This document shows positions 7,974 to 15,675 of a stretch of DNA of 64,000 nt, in pieces. A program made the position numbers and the translations under genes. Under the pieces are notes generated by a model. It searched no databases, was not told the origin of the DNA, and was given only the letters and a program-made list of their open reading frames with translations. Positions within the stretch are counted from its first letter, which is position 1; each line of letters opens with the position of its first letter. Source of the stretch: JBFMHP01 sp040752855 (GTDB lineage: Bacteria > Pseudomonadota > Gammaproteobacteria > RBG-16-57-12); assembly GCA_040752855.1 (NCBI GenBank), contig JBFMHP010000022.1:62001-126000 (forward strand). The letters are read 5' to 3'.

Positions 7974-9173
7974 ATGCTGACGGATACCAAGCTGCGTAAC
8001 TTGAAGCCTGGAGACAAGCTCTACAAGGTGAACGACCGCGACGGGCTCTATGCGGCGGTGACACCGGCAGGAGCCATCTCCTTCAGATACAACTACTCGA
8101 TCAACGGGCGCCAAGAGACGCTGACCATAGGGCGGTATGGCACGGGTGGCATCACGCTTTCGGAAGCGCGGGAACGACTCAACGACGCGAAGAAGATGAT
8201 CGCAGCCGGGAAGTCGCCGGCCAGGGAAAAGGCGCGTGACAGGGCGCGCGTGAAGGATGCCGAGACGTTCGGTGCATGGGCCGAAAAGTGGCTACGTGGC
8301 TATCAGATGGCTGACTCGACACGCGACATGCGCAAGTCGGTATATACACGCGAACTGGAAAAGCGGTTTGGTAATCAAAAGTTGGCCGAAATCACCCATG
8401 AGGATCTACGCGCATTGACCGATGCCATCGTCGACAGGGGCGCGCCGGCCACGGCGGTGCATGCCCGTGAAGTGGTGTTGCAAATCTATCGTTGGGCCAT
8501 CGAACGCGGGCAGAAAGTGGAGAACCCGGCGGAAATGGTGCGCCCGGCAAGCATCGCTCGATTCGAGCCGCGCGACCGCGCGCTGGCACCGTCTGAGATC
8601 GGTCTGATGTTCCGGTACATGGATCGAGTGGGGACTTCGCCGCAATACCGAGCGGCGATCAAGCTGCTATTGCTGACGATGGTTCGAAAATCGGAGCTGT
8701 CCAATGCCAAATGGCCAGAGATCAATTTCAGCGAGGCGCTTTGGACCATCCCGAAGGAACGTATGAAACGAAGGAACCCGCATCTGGTGTTCCTGTCTCG
8801 CCAGGCGCTCGACATCTTCATCGCGCTCAAGACCTTTGCAGGTGGCTCTGAATACGTGCTCCCGTCACGGTACGATTCGGACGTGCCCATGAGCGCCGCA
8901 ACCTTGAATCGAGTCATGACTTTGACGTACCAGGCCGCTCAGAAGAAAGGCGAGCCGCTCACCAAATTCGGCCCGCATGATCTTCGCCGCACGGCCAGCA
9001 CGCTACTGCATGAGGCTGGTTACAATACGGACTGGATCGAGAAATGTCTTGCCCATGAGCAGAAGGGGGTGAGGGCCGTCTATAACAAAGCCGAGTATCG
9101 AGAACAGCGCGCGGCGATGTTGCAAGACTGGGCCGACATGATCGATGAGTGGACTATCGGGCGACGGCAGTAA
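7974..9173 (+). CDS. int: Tyrosine integrase of the P4 family
   Basis: A 399-residue site-specific recombinase that integrates and excises the element. It starts at an ATG 7 bases behind GGGAGGA. The N-terminal arm-binding domain (about 1-95) has the DUF4102-like pattern DGLYAAVTPAGAISFRYNY. The catalytic domain shows Arg238, the His335-x2-Arg338 pair in GPHDLRRTA, His361 in LAHEQ and the nucleophile Tyr370 in VYNKAEY, so it should be active. It lies 306 bases downstream of guaA in the same direction. Its last 20 bases overlap the convergent AlpA-like gene. Confidence 0.95.
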   Translation: MLTDTKLRNLKPGDKLYKVNDRDGLYAAVTPAGAISFRYNYSINGRQETLTIGRYGTGGITLSEARERLNDAKKMIAAGKSPAREKARDRARVKDAETFGAWAEKWLRGYQMADSTRDMRKSVYTRELEKRFGNQKLAEITHEDLRALTDAIVDRGAPATAVHAREVVLQIYRWAIERGQKVENPAEMVRPASIARFEPRDRALAPSEIGLMFRYMDRVGTSPQYRAAIKLLLLTMVRKSELSNAKWPEINFSEALWTIPKERMKRRNPHLVFLSRQALDIFIALKTFAGGSEYVLPSRYDSDVPMSAATLNRVMTLTYQAAQKKGEPLTKFGPHDLRRTASTLLHEAGYNTDWIEKCLAHEQKGVRAVYNKAEYREQRAAMLQDWADMIDEWTIGRRQ

Positions 9174-9399
9174 CGCCGGGGCGGTAAGCTTGTTTTCCGG
9201 ATCGCTTTCGCGATTCGATCCATTCCTCCACTTCAGCCAGATCCCACGCGACGTTACGGCTCGTGAGTACGATTCGGCAGGGGAAGTCTCCGCGCTTCTC
9301 CATGTTGAAGATGGCGCGTTCCGACAGCGGGATCATGGCCAGCAGCGTCTTTCGATTGATCAAGGTCTTCTTCGGTAGGGTTCGGTATCCATCGTCCAT
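9154..9399 (-). CDS. AlpA-like regulator (excisionase-type winged helix)
   Basis: An 81-residue DNA-binding protein. I start it at the ATG at 9399 (MDDGYRTLPKK), behind AGAGAGA; an upstream frame extension lacks a better site. The sequence LINRKTLLAMIPLSERAIF is the MerR-like helix-turn-helix of the AlpA/Xis family, followed by the typical VAWDLAEVEEWIESRK wing. In P4-like islands such proteins activate integrase expression or assist excision. Two operator-like boxes lie 63-114 bases upstream of its start, so the island repressor probably controls it. It ends convergent with int. Confidence 0.85.
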   Translation of the reverse strand: MDDGYRTLPKKTLINRKTLLAMIPLSERAIFNMEKRGDFPCRIVLTSRNVAWDLAEVEEWIESRKRSGKQAYRPGVTAVAR

Positions 9400-9461
9400 A
9401 GATTTTCTCTCTGTCCCGGCAATGCGAATCCCGGAGCTCCGGTTGTGCAATGCCATAAACA

Positions 9462-9526
9462 TTAGCATGGTGCGAATCTTTCTTACAAAGGCGAATGTTT
9501 AGCAAAGTGATAAACGCTTTGCTAAA
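9462..9526 (+). promoter_or_regulatory. Operator pair upstream of the AlpA-like gene
   Basis: Two copies of TTAGCANNGTGNNAA lie at 9462-9476 and 9499-9513. The second sits in a perfect inverted repeat (TTTAGCAAAG at 9498-9507, CTTTGCTAAA at 9517-9526). The same 15-base pattern occurs twice beside the repressor gene, which points to that repressor as the binding protein. Confidence 0.6.
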
Positions 9527-9646
9527 CCAGAAAATGTCGAAGAGGACAGCCGGGCAGGTTTCGCGAGACGTGTCGTGAACGTTGCATCCACGACTCGATA
9601 CATACTTAGCTCGTCCTGAACCCGTTCTCGAAGGAGGCGAGTACGT

Positions 9647-10333
9647 TCACACGACCTCCCCTTTGAATACCACGACGCCGACGATGGTCGCGGCCGAATT
9701 GACTTCGATAATGCGATTGGGCCAGTCGGGATTCAGTGCCTTCAGGTATTGTCGGTTCTCTTCGACGATAAGCTGCTTGAAGGTGGCTTCGTTCGACTCA
9801 TCGAGTTGTACGACCACGTATTTACCGTGAGACGGCGTGACATTGGGATCGACGAAGATCAGGTCGCCCTCATGGAACTTGGGTTCCATGCTGACGCCGT
9901 GAACACGCAAAACGAAGGTTTCCTCGCTGCACCTTACAGGGCAGGGCAGTAATTCACTTTCGTACTGCGGTACATAACCCTCGGAGATTTCCGACCACTC
10001 GCCGGCCTGTACCCAGGAAATGAGCGGGTGCAGACTGCAGATGTCCGGCCCGGCATGAGTATTCATTTCTTTGCAGGTGACTGGCTGTTTTTGACTGTCC
10101 TCGTGGGGCTCATCCATCCAGCCCGCCGGTTTGCCCATGCCGCGCTCCAGTTTCTCGGCCAGATCATCCCCGACACCTCGAGGTGTGCCCTTCTTGGTGG
10201 GCATTTGATTGCGGACCTGGCTGAGATAGGAGCTGTTGGTGCCGGCGATACGGGCGAGTTTGGCCGCCGATCCCGCCTCGGCGATGAGCAGCTCGAGGTT
10301 CCGGACTCTGACCTGTTCGGGTTTTCGCTTCAT
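9647..10333 (-). CDS. LexA/CI-like repressor with S24 autopeptidase domain
   Basis: A 228-residue regulator of phage-repressor type. Residues 5-70 form a Cro/CI-like helix-turn-helix (SAAKLARIAGTNSSYLSQ), and 100-228 form a LexA-like S24 domain. The self-cleavage site is Ala110-Gly111, the catalytic pair is Ser148 (HGVSMEP) and Lys186 (ATFKQLI). It should therefore be inactivated by RecA after DNA damage, which would couple excision and transfer to the SOS response. It is divergent from the HTH-parB operon; two operator copies sit in the 105-base intergenic region and two more upstream of the AlpA-like gene. Confidence 0.9.
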   Translation of the reverse strand: MKRKPEQVRVRNLELLIAEAGSAAKLARIAGTNSSYLSQVRNQMPTKKGTPRGVGDDLAEKLERGMGKPAGWMDEPHEDSQKQPVTCKEMNTHAGPDICSLHPLISWVQAGEWSEISEGYVPQYESELLPCPVRCSEETFVLRVHGVSMEPKFHEGDLIFVDPNVTPSHGKYVVVQLDESNEATFKQLIVEENRQYLKALNPDWPNRIIEVNSAATIVGVVVFKGEVV

Positions 10334-10366
10334 GCGAAACAGTATAGCAGCACTTTTGTGAGATAT

Positions 10367-10428
10367 TTAGCATCGTGATAAGCATATTGGCGGCAATCCG
10401 AGTTGTCGGTCAATTTGCACGGTGCTAA
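10367..10428. promoter_or_regulatory. Operator pair in the repressor / HTH divergent promoter region
   Basis: TTAGCANNGTGNNAA occurs at 10367-10381 on the plus strand and at 10414-10428 on the minus strand. They flank the middle of the region between the divergent repressor (start 10333) and small HTH gene (start 10439), the usual arrangement for a CI/Cro-type switch. Confidence 0.6.
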
Positions 10429-10438
10429 TGTTTTCTGC

Positions 10439-10717
10439 ATGGAGCTAAAACAATTCCTGAGAGCGGCGACCAAGCGGGAACGCGCCGAAATAGCCGAGGT
10501 TTGCAACGACTCGGTCTCATATCTCTACCAGTTGGCGGGGCGGCATCGTTATGCCAGCGCCTTGCTGGCGACCCGGATCGAGCAGCTGACCCGTCGGGTG
10601 GCGAGACGTTCCAACGGCCGGCTGGCCTTGGTGCCGAGAGAAAGCCTGGTCAGGTATCCCGAGATCTTCGCGTGCGTGCACGAAGAATCGCCCCCCGAGT
10701 ACGACGCCTCATCATGA
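10439..10717 (+). CDS. Small Cro-like helix-turn-helix protein
   Basis: A 92-residue protein starting at the ATG at 10439. The N-terminal half (ELKQFLRAATKRERAEIAE, then SVSYLYQLAGRHRYASALLA) looks like the helix-turn-helix of YdaS/Cro-type proteins. It is divergent to the LexA-like repressor and overlaps parB by 4 bases (ATGA), so it heads the backbone operon. By analogy with phage switches it would be the opposing Cro-like regulator; that is inference from position and size. Confidence 0.7.
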   Translation: MELKQFLRAATKRERAEIAEVCNDSVSYLYQLAGRHRYASALLATRIEQLTRRVARRSNGRLALVPRESLVRYPEIFACVHEESPPEYDASS

Positions 10718-12318
10718 GCAGACGGACGGCAGACAAAGCAGTTTCGGCGTCGAGGCCTTCGTCCTCATCCACTCCGGATACGCCGACCCCGATGCGTCTG
10801 GAGATCACACGCATCAAGGCCTATGACCGCAATCCGCGGCGGAGCGAGAACCCGGAACACGACCGTATCGAGGCCTCGATTCGCGCCGGCGGCATGGATC
10901 AGCCGCTGGTCGTCACCCGCCGACCGGGCGAAACGGCCTATATCGTCGGCGCCGGAGGTAACACGCGGCTACATATCCTGCAGGCGTTGTACCAGGAAAC
11001 GGGCGACGAGCGATTCTATTGGGTCGATTGCCTGTTCAAGCCCTGGAACCACGAATCGGACGTGCTACTCGCGCACCTGCGTGAAAACGACCTGCGTAGT
11101 GGATTGAGTTTCATCGACAAGGCACGCGCCGTCTTCGACGCCAAGCGCCTGCTCGAAGAGGAAACCGGCACCGTCGACATCTCGCAACGGGGTCTCGAGA
11201 CGCTGCTGCGGGAGCGTGGTTTCGGGCTGAGCCACGGACTGATCTCGCAGATGGGTTACGCGGTGCACACCTTGTTCCCCGTGATTCCCCAGGCCCTGCA
11301 GTCGGGGCTGGGCAGGCCCCAGGTGGAACGGATCCGCGCGCTGGATAGGGCGGCGCGCAACATTTGGAAGAAGCGAGGGCTGGGCGACGATCAGGGCTTC
11401 GATGCGGTGTTCGCGGCACTGTGTGAACGATACGATGGCCCCGAGTGGGACCTCGAACCGTTGCGCACTGCCATCGAGACGGAGATCGCGGAGGCGCTCG
11501 AAGTGAGCATCCATGCCGTTCGCGTCGAGCTGGACGCACGCCTGCTCGGACGCGACGTCGAGATCAATGCGCCCGAGGGCGAACACGATCCGGAGAAACG
11601 CGAGCAAACGGGTGCTGATTCGGCTGCCCGGCTTTTGAGCGCAAGTAAGATCGCCGACGTCGAGGCGACTGCCGACACATCGCGAGGCGATGACATCGAG
11701 GTGACGGTTGGTAGTGCGTCATCCGATCGTCCACCCGTGTCGCGCTCCAAGTCACCCGATACCTGTGATGATGAGGCGGACAGTCCGCCTCCCACAGAGG
11801 TCGAATCGCCGGTGTCCGCTATCGAAGGTTCGATCGCGCTCGGCAAGCCTCCCGCCATGGACCTCAAGTCTTTGCGGGCGCGTGCCTGGACCTTGGCCGC
11901 GCGTCTCGCTCAACGCAACGGCATCGGCGGGCTGGTCGCGCCGCTATCGGGCAAGGGACTCGGTTTCATTCTGCGCGACGTCCCCGATGCATCGTTGGCC
12001 GACCAACTGGACACCGACACGCTGGGCCAGATCTCCATGTTGTGGTGGCATCTGGCCGCCTGCGCGGAGATGACGGTGGCGCCGCTGGAGGCCGTCATCG
12101 CCACCCTTGCCGACGATTCGATCCTTCGCCGTGCACTGGAGAACCAGGATGCCGGCCTGCTGTTCAACAGTGTCTGGACGCTGGACCCGGGGCACACGGG
12201 CTATCGGCTCTGGCGGCAACTCGGCGAGCAGGACTGGCGGGACCTGCTCAATCTGATGGATACCTACCGTCACATCCACCGCGTGGCGGCGGACGAACAG
12301 ATCCGGCTCTGGGAGTAG
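10714..12318 (+). CDS. parB: ParB-family protein of PFGI-1-type ICEs
   Basis: A 534-residue protein beginning at the ATG that overlaps the HTH gene stop. Residues about 25-130 carry the ParB N-terminal fold with IVGAGGNTRLHIL and LLAHLRENDLRSG; a helix-turn-helix follows (LLRERGFGLSHGLISQMGYA). The middle, about 300-390, is rich in Asp, Ser, Thr and Pro and is probably a disordered linker, and the C-terminal 150 residues form a separate domain. This large ParB is characteristic of the PFGI-1 ICE family. No ParA gene lies next to it in this window, although ICEs of this family usually carry one near the element end. Confidence 0.88.
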   Translation: MSRRTADKAVSASRPSSSSTPDTPTPMRLEITRIKAYDRNPRRSENPEHDRIEASIRAGGMDQPLVVTRRPGETAYIVGAGGNTRLHILQALYQETGDERFYWVDCLFKPWNHESDVLLAHLRENDLRSGLSFIDKARAVFDAKRLLEEETGTVDISQRGLETLLRERGFGLSHGLISQMGYAVHTLFPVIPQALQSGLGRPQVERIRALDRAARNIWKKRGLGDDQGFDAVFAALCERYDGPEWDLEPLRTAIETEIAEALEVSIHAVRVELDARLLGRDVEINAPEGEHDPEKREQTGADSAARLLSASKIADVEATADTSRGDDIEVTVGSASSDRPPVSRSKSPDTCDDEADSPPPTEVESPVSAIEGSIALGKPPAMDLKSLRARAWTLAARLAQRNGIGGLVAPLSGKGLGFILRDVPDASLADQLDTDTLGQISMLWWHLAACAEMTVAPLEAVIATLADDSILRRALENQDAGLLFNSVWTLDPGHTGYRLWRQLGEQDWRDLLNLMDTYRHIHRVAADEQIRLWE

Positions 12319-12323
12319 ATGCG

Positions 12324-12932
12324 ATGGACGGAACCAAAGAGTCCGATCTGATCACGGCCGTGCTGATTTACGCGATCCGTTGTCTGGCCGAGGGGGATCA
12401 AGCCGCGCTGCGCAACATGAACTTCGGCCCGCGTGAGATCGAGGCGTTGCGCGAGATGAACCTCGCCGATCTCTATCGTGTCGAGTCCTTGCGCGCCCAT
12501 TGCCTGGATATCGTGCTCAATCGCGACGTGTACTGGCCCATGATCGAACATCTCCGCCGGCAGCGCGAATCCGAGGAGATACAGCAGGTGTTGATCACCG
12601 CCGATGCGCCGCTGGAGATGATGCAGACGTTGTTCGGCCTGGGCTCGCGCGATTACACGCGGCTGCGGCGCATGTTGACCGTCGCTCCGTCCGTCGGCCG
12701 GCCGGCGGAACCCGACGAAGAAGGCGCGCACAAACTCTGGCATGCATGGGTCCAGCGGAAGGAACACGAAGCGGACGGTCCGCTGCCGCCGAGCGAGTAT
12801 CTCGCCATCCACCGTGAAACCGGCGTCTCGATGCGGGCGATCTGGGGTTTGACCCAGCGCTGGAGTCAGTACGGTGACCCGACCGGACGGCGAAGCGACG
12901 GCGCCTCGGAGCGGGCGCGTCGGGATGGGTGA
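12324..12932 (+). CDS. DUF2857-family ICE protein
   Basis: A 202-residue protein that starts 5 bases after parB behind GGGAG. It matches the DUF2857 family, which accompanies ParB in this ICE type; the recognisable stretch is ALRNMNFGPREIEALREMNLADLY cut into helices at about 25-50, and a C-terminal helix-turn-helix-like part (YLAIHRETGVSMRAIWGLTQ). The biochemical role is unknown. It overlaps the next gene by 8 bases, so parB, this gene and the STY4528 gene form one translationally linked unit. Confidence 0.8.
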   Translation: MDGTKESDLITAVLIYAIRCLAEGDQAALRNMNFGPREIEALREMNLADLYRVESLRAHCLDIVLNRDVYWPMIEHLRRQRESEEIQQVLITADAPLEMMQTLFGLGSRDYTRLRRMLTVAPSVGRPAEPDEEGAHKLWHAWVQRKEHEADGPLPPSEYLAIHRETGVSMRAIWGLTQRWSQYGDPTGRRSDGASERARRDG

Positions 12933-14184
12933 GGGTTCTCGCGGACTCCGCCCCGAGACCCACGCACTGGACGCGCTGATACAGGCGACCATAGCACGGG
13001 TACGACGGGAGTCGGGTGATACGCACACCGACACGATGCTGTTCATGGGGAACCGGCATCAGGCGTTTCCCACGCTGGTGGTGCGGGACCCCGTGCTTGA
13101 ACCCGTGGACAAGCTGGTGTGGATGGTCATCATGCTGCAGGCCACCGAGACCGGCGGCGCCACCGCATTTCCCAGCTACGAGTACCTCGCCCGGACGACC
13201 AACGTCTCCTCCACGTCGACCATCTCCAGGGCCATCGCCATTCTGCGCGCCACCCGCTGGCTGACCTTGTGCGCACGGCTGCGCGAGGCGAGCGGACGTT
13301 TCCGCGGCAACGTCTACGCCTTGCACGATGAGCCTCTGCTGCTGGCCGATGCTTTGCATTTGGACCCCGACTACATGAAATTCCTGCGCCAGTCGCTCGC
13401 GCATCATCACGCACGGGTGCGCCTGGTCGCAAAGGGAGTGCTGGATACCATCGACGAGGACATCCACGACGGCGTCGACATCTGCGCTCAGGCACATCTG
13501 CTCGAACGTCGCATGCAAACCGCGGAAGCGATCCGGCAGGACACGCCCCGTCGCTATTTCGCATTCAGCGCAACAGTGATGAGCCGGCTGCGCAACACGG
13601 TGGAGGCGGACGGTCCGGATCACCGGGACCAAAATTCAAAGGCGGATGAGGACGCGCCGCAGGATTCGAGCGCGCAAAATTCGAAGGCACGTAGTTGTAG
13701 TAGTGATATGAATGAAACTACTACTACACAAACCAGCGATGCGTCGAAAATCGTCGACCACCCGGAGGTGGAACCAGTCCTGATCTATCCAAAGCGGCTA
13801 TCGGAGAATCAGCGCGCATTGGCGGATCGATATCTGTCCACCGTTGCGGCGCATGAGCGGCAATGCATCCTCGACGAACTCGAGGGACGACTTCGTTCCG
13901 AGCAGAAAGGCATGAGCCCCGTGTACGACGAGATGCGCTTTCTGCACTACTTGTGCCGGGCCGCCAAGAAGGGTGACTTCGTGCCCAACCTCGGTATCAA
14001 AGTGCGCGACGAACGCATCGAGCGGGAGAAGGAGCAGCTGAAGTACCGGAAGCATCGAGAAGAAAGTGTGGCCGAGGAAAAACGTCGCGACGGTTCGATC
14101 CAGTCGGGGCGAAGGCAATTGGAAGCGATCCGCAGATCCCTCAATCTTCCGGCGCGCGCCGACACGGATGGCGAGTCGTGCTGA
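12925..14184 (+). CDS. STY4528-family island replication-like protein
   Basis: A 419-residue protein, taken from the ATG at 12925 (8-base overlap with the DUF2857 gene); a GTG at 12874 is a possible longer start. The N-terminal half contains TLVVRDPVLEPVDKLVWMVI and FPSYEYLARTTNVSSTSTIS, a helix-turn-helix of replication-initiator type. Family members are annotated as pathogenicity-island or ICE replication proteins. A peculiar serine/threonine stretch (SCSSDMNETTTTQTS, near residue 260) is encoded by a DNA inverted repeat at 13696-13725. The C-terminal third is charged and helical. Direct replication activity has not been shown by the sequence alone. Confidence 0.83.
   Translation: MGEGSRGLRPETHALDALIQATIARVRRESGDTHTDTMLFMGNRHQAFPTLVVRDPVLEPVDKLVWMVIMLQATETGGATAFPSYEYLARTTNVSSTSTISRAIAILRATRWLTLCARLREASGRFRGNVYALHDEPLLLADALHLDPDYMKFLRQSLAHHHARVRLVAKGVLDTIDEDIHDGVDICAQAHLLERRMQTAEAIRQDTPRRYFAFSATVMSRLRNTVEADGPDHRDQNSKADEDAPQDSSAQNSKARSCSSDMNETTTTQTSDASKIVDHPEVEPVLIYPKRLSENQRALADRYLSTVAAHERQCILDELEGRLRSEQKGMSPVYDEMRFLHYLCRAAKKGDFVPNLGIKVRDERIEREKEQLKYRKHREESVAEEKRRDGSIQSGRRQLEAIRRSLNLPARADTDGESC
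13696..13725 (+). repeat. Inverted repeat inside the STY4528 gene
   Basis: TGTAGTAGT (13696-13704) and ACTACTACA (13717-13725) form a perfect 9 bp stem around a 12-base AT-rich loop. It lies in coding sequence and encodes the Ser-rich then Thr-rich stretch. The low GC of this patch contrasts with the surrounding gene. Confidence 0.7.
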
Positions 14185-14201
14185 CCGTAAGCTTGAAACG
14201 A

Positions 14202-14224
14202 GGGTGGTTACAGTGTAACCACCC
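14202..14224. repeat. 23-base palindrome, copy 1
   Basis: Arms GGGTGGTTACA and TGTAACCACCC are perfect and separated by one base (G). A second copy with C in the centre lies at 41873-41895. There is no T-run, so it is not a standard terminator; a protein-binding site is more likely. It lies in the 172-base gap before the PFL_4669 gene, which otherwise holds nothing I recognise. Confidence 0.7.
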
Positions 14225-14356
14225 TCGACATCCTCCGATTTCACATCACCGCGTCAACCACGACGAGCCATGGCGGGATATCCGCTTGTCCGGCGGGCTC
14301 AGGTCATGGATTCATGGTGGCTGCATTCACAGCCGCTGGAATGAAGGACGCGCCCC

Positions 14357-15181
14357 ATGATTCCCGATCGATCGGAGCCAGAACAGCAAACGGAGAATAT
14401 CGGAGCATCACCCGGCGATACCGGACCTGGTGCGCTGCGCGGTCATACGTGGCTGGTCGTGCAGACCCGCCAGGCGCAGCGCTTGATCCGCGGGCGCAAC
14501 GGCTCGGCCGATAAACCGGCGATCGTCGGCCTGGTGGGGTTCGCCGACCGCTTGCGCGTGATCTGGCACGCGGCACGAAGTGACGATCCCTATGCCGATT
14601 GGTGGCTGATCAAGGTACATGAGGCGCTCGAGCGGGTCCGCGAACGGATCGGGAATGAACGGACGGCGTTGGATGTCCAGCTGCGGCAACTCACCGCCCT
14701 GGAAGTGGCGGTGGCCGAATCGATGAAGCCCTACCGGGTCGCGTTGCAATTCGCCAATCCTTACGCCTATCGAGGTGCACAGATGATCGCCGAGTACGAC
14801 ACGTTCGTGCGCACGTTGTTGACGGCCCACCACGTGGGACTCTTGGATGGACCCTCGATGGAGGGTCTGCTCAATGCCTGTGCGCGCAAGATTCGTGGTG
14901 CGCTTGCGGTACCCCAAGGATATCACTTCCTCGGGCTCGATCGCGCGGCGATGCAGCGAGGAACGGCCAATGCGGGCCGCGCCCGTCAACTCATGGGCGA
15001 GGTCCCGGGCGAGGTGATGAGCGGAGCGCGCCAGGCGCCGCTCGCTCCCCGAAAAGTCCGCTTCCCCGATGAGGCGGCCAGGCACCTTGGTCTCAAGCCC
15101 ATCGAAGCGACGCCGAAGCCGAACCTCGTTGCGCCGGAAGTTGAGCCGGAAAACGACGCCGCCGGTGGCATCCACTCGTAG
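14357..15181 (+). CDS. PFL_4669-family ICE protein (DUF1845)
   Basis: A 274-residue protein starting at ATG behind AAGGA. It matches the integrating-conjugative-element family PFL_4669: conserved stretches TWLVVQTRQAQRLIRG, DDPYADWWLIKVHEAL, and PYRVALQFANPYAYRGAQ. The protein appears soluble and helical. In all ICEs of this type it lies between the STY4528-like gene and the RadC/STY4534 module, but its biochemical role is not known. The last 40 residues are poorly conserved in character. It is preceded by the 23-base palindrome and followed by a small gene and the ParM-like actin. Confidence 0.85.
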   Translation: MIPDRSEPEQQTENIGASPGDTGPGALRGHTWLVVQTRQAQRLIRGRNGSADKPAIVGLVGFADRLRVIWHAARSDDPYADWWLIKVHEALERVRERIGNERTALDVQLRQLTALEVAVAESMKPYRVALQFANPYAYRGAQMIAEYDTFVRTLLTAHHVGLLDGPSMEGLLNACARKIRGALAVPQGYHFLGLDRAAMQRGTANAGRARQLMGEVPGEVMSGARQAPLAPRKVRFPDEAARHLGLKPIEATPKPNLVAPEVEPENDAAGGIHS

Positions 15182-15205
15182 CTGGTATGGAGCACTTTCG
15201 CCGCC

Positions 15206-15631
15206 ATGATCCCGCGAGGACACGATGCGCACCGATCGGGCCGAATCGGCATGGCTAGGGTGCCGGGCGGCAGACGCATCGTGCTCCAGCTCGACCCGCG
15301 TGTGGCGTTCGAGGCCCTGGTCCTGAGCCGGCTGGAGCGGATCCCGGAGGCCCGCCGCCAAGAGTGGTTGCGTGGTCTTCTGGTCCAGGGATTCCGTCAT
15401 GAGTGTCAGGGCCTGAAGGCGGCCCAGGACGAGGTCGCTCCGCGGCGGATCACACCCGCGCCAGGACGGGTCGTGTCGCCGAACGGACCCCGGTCCGCGT
15501 TCGCCGCCTGGTTGGCGAAACCCGCATCTCGACCGGACGGCGCGATCGAGGCGGTAGGGGTGGTCGATGAAGAGAAAGCCGCCGATCGCCGGATGAAACC
15601 CTTCGCCGGGTTGAGAAAGGTGATCGGCTGA
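15206..15631 (+). CDS. Small protein upstream of the ParM-like actin, candidate adaptor
   Basis: Up to 141 residues; the real start may be the ATG at 15206 or the one at 15251, and neither has a good ribosome binding site. It is basic with a ribbon-helix-helix-like start (RRIVLQLDPRVAFEALVLSRL) followed by a Pro/Arg-rich tail. I do not recognise the family. Its position 44 bases before the ParM-like gene is where actin-type partition systems keep the DNA-binding adaptor (ParR or StbB); in those systems the adaptor is often a small basic ribbon-helix-helix protein, though usually downstream of the actin. The role is an inference from context. Confidence 0.55.
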   Translation: MIPRGHDAHRSGRIGMARVPGGRRIVLQLDPRVAFEALVLSRLERIPEARRQEWLRGLLVQGFRHECQGLKAAQDEVAPRRITPAPGRVVSPNGPRSAFAAWLAKPASRPDGAIEAVGVVDEEKAADRRMKPFAGLRKVIG

Positions 15632-15675
15632 GAACGGCCCATAAACAGGCTTTTTTGAGAAATGGAGGAGAGACG

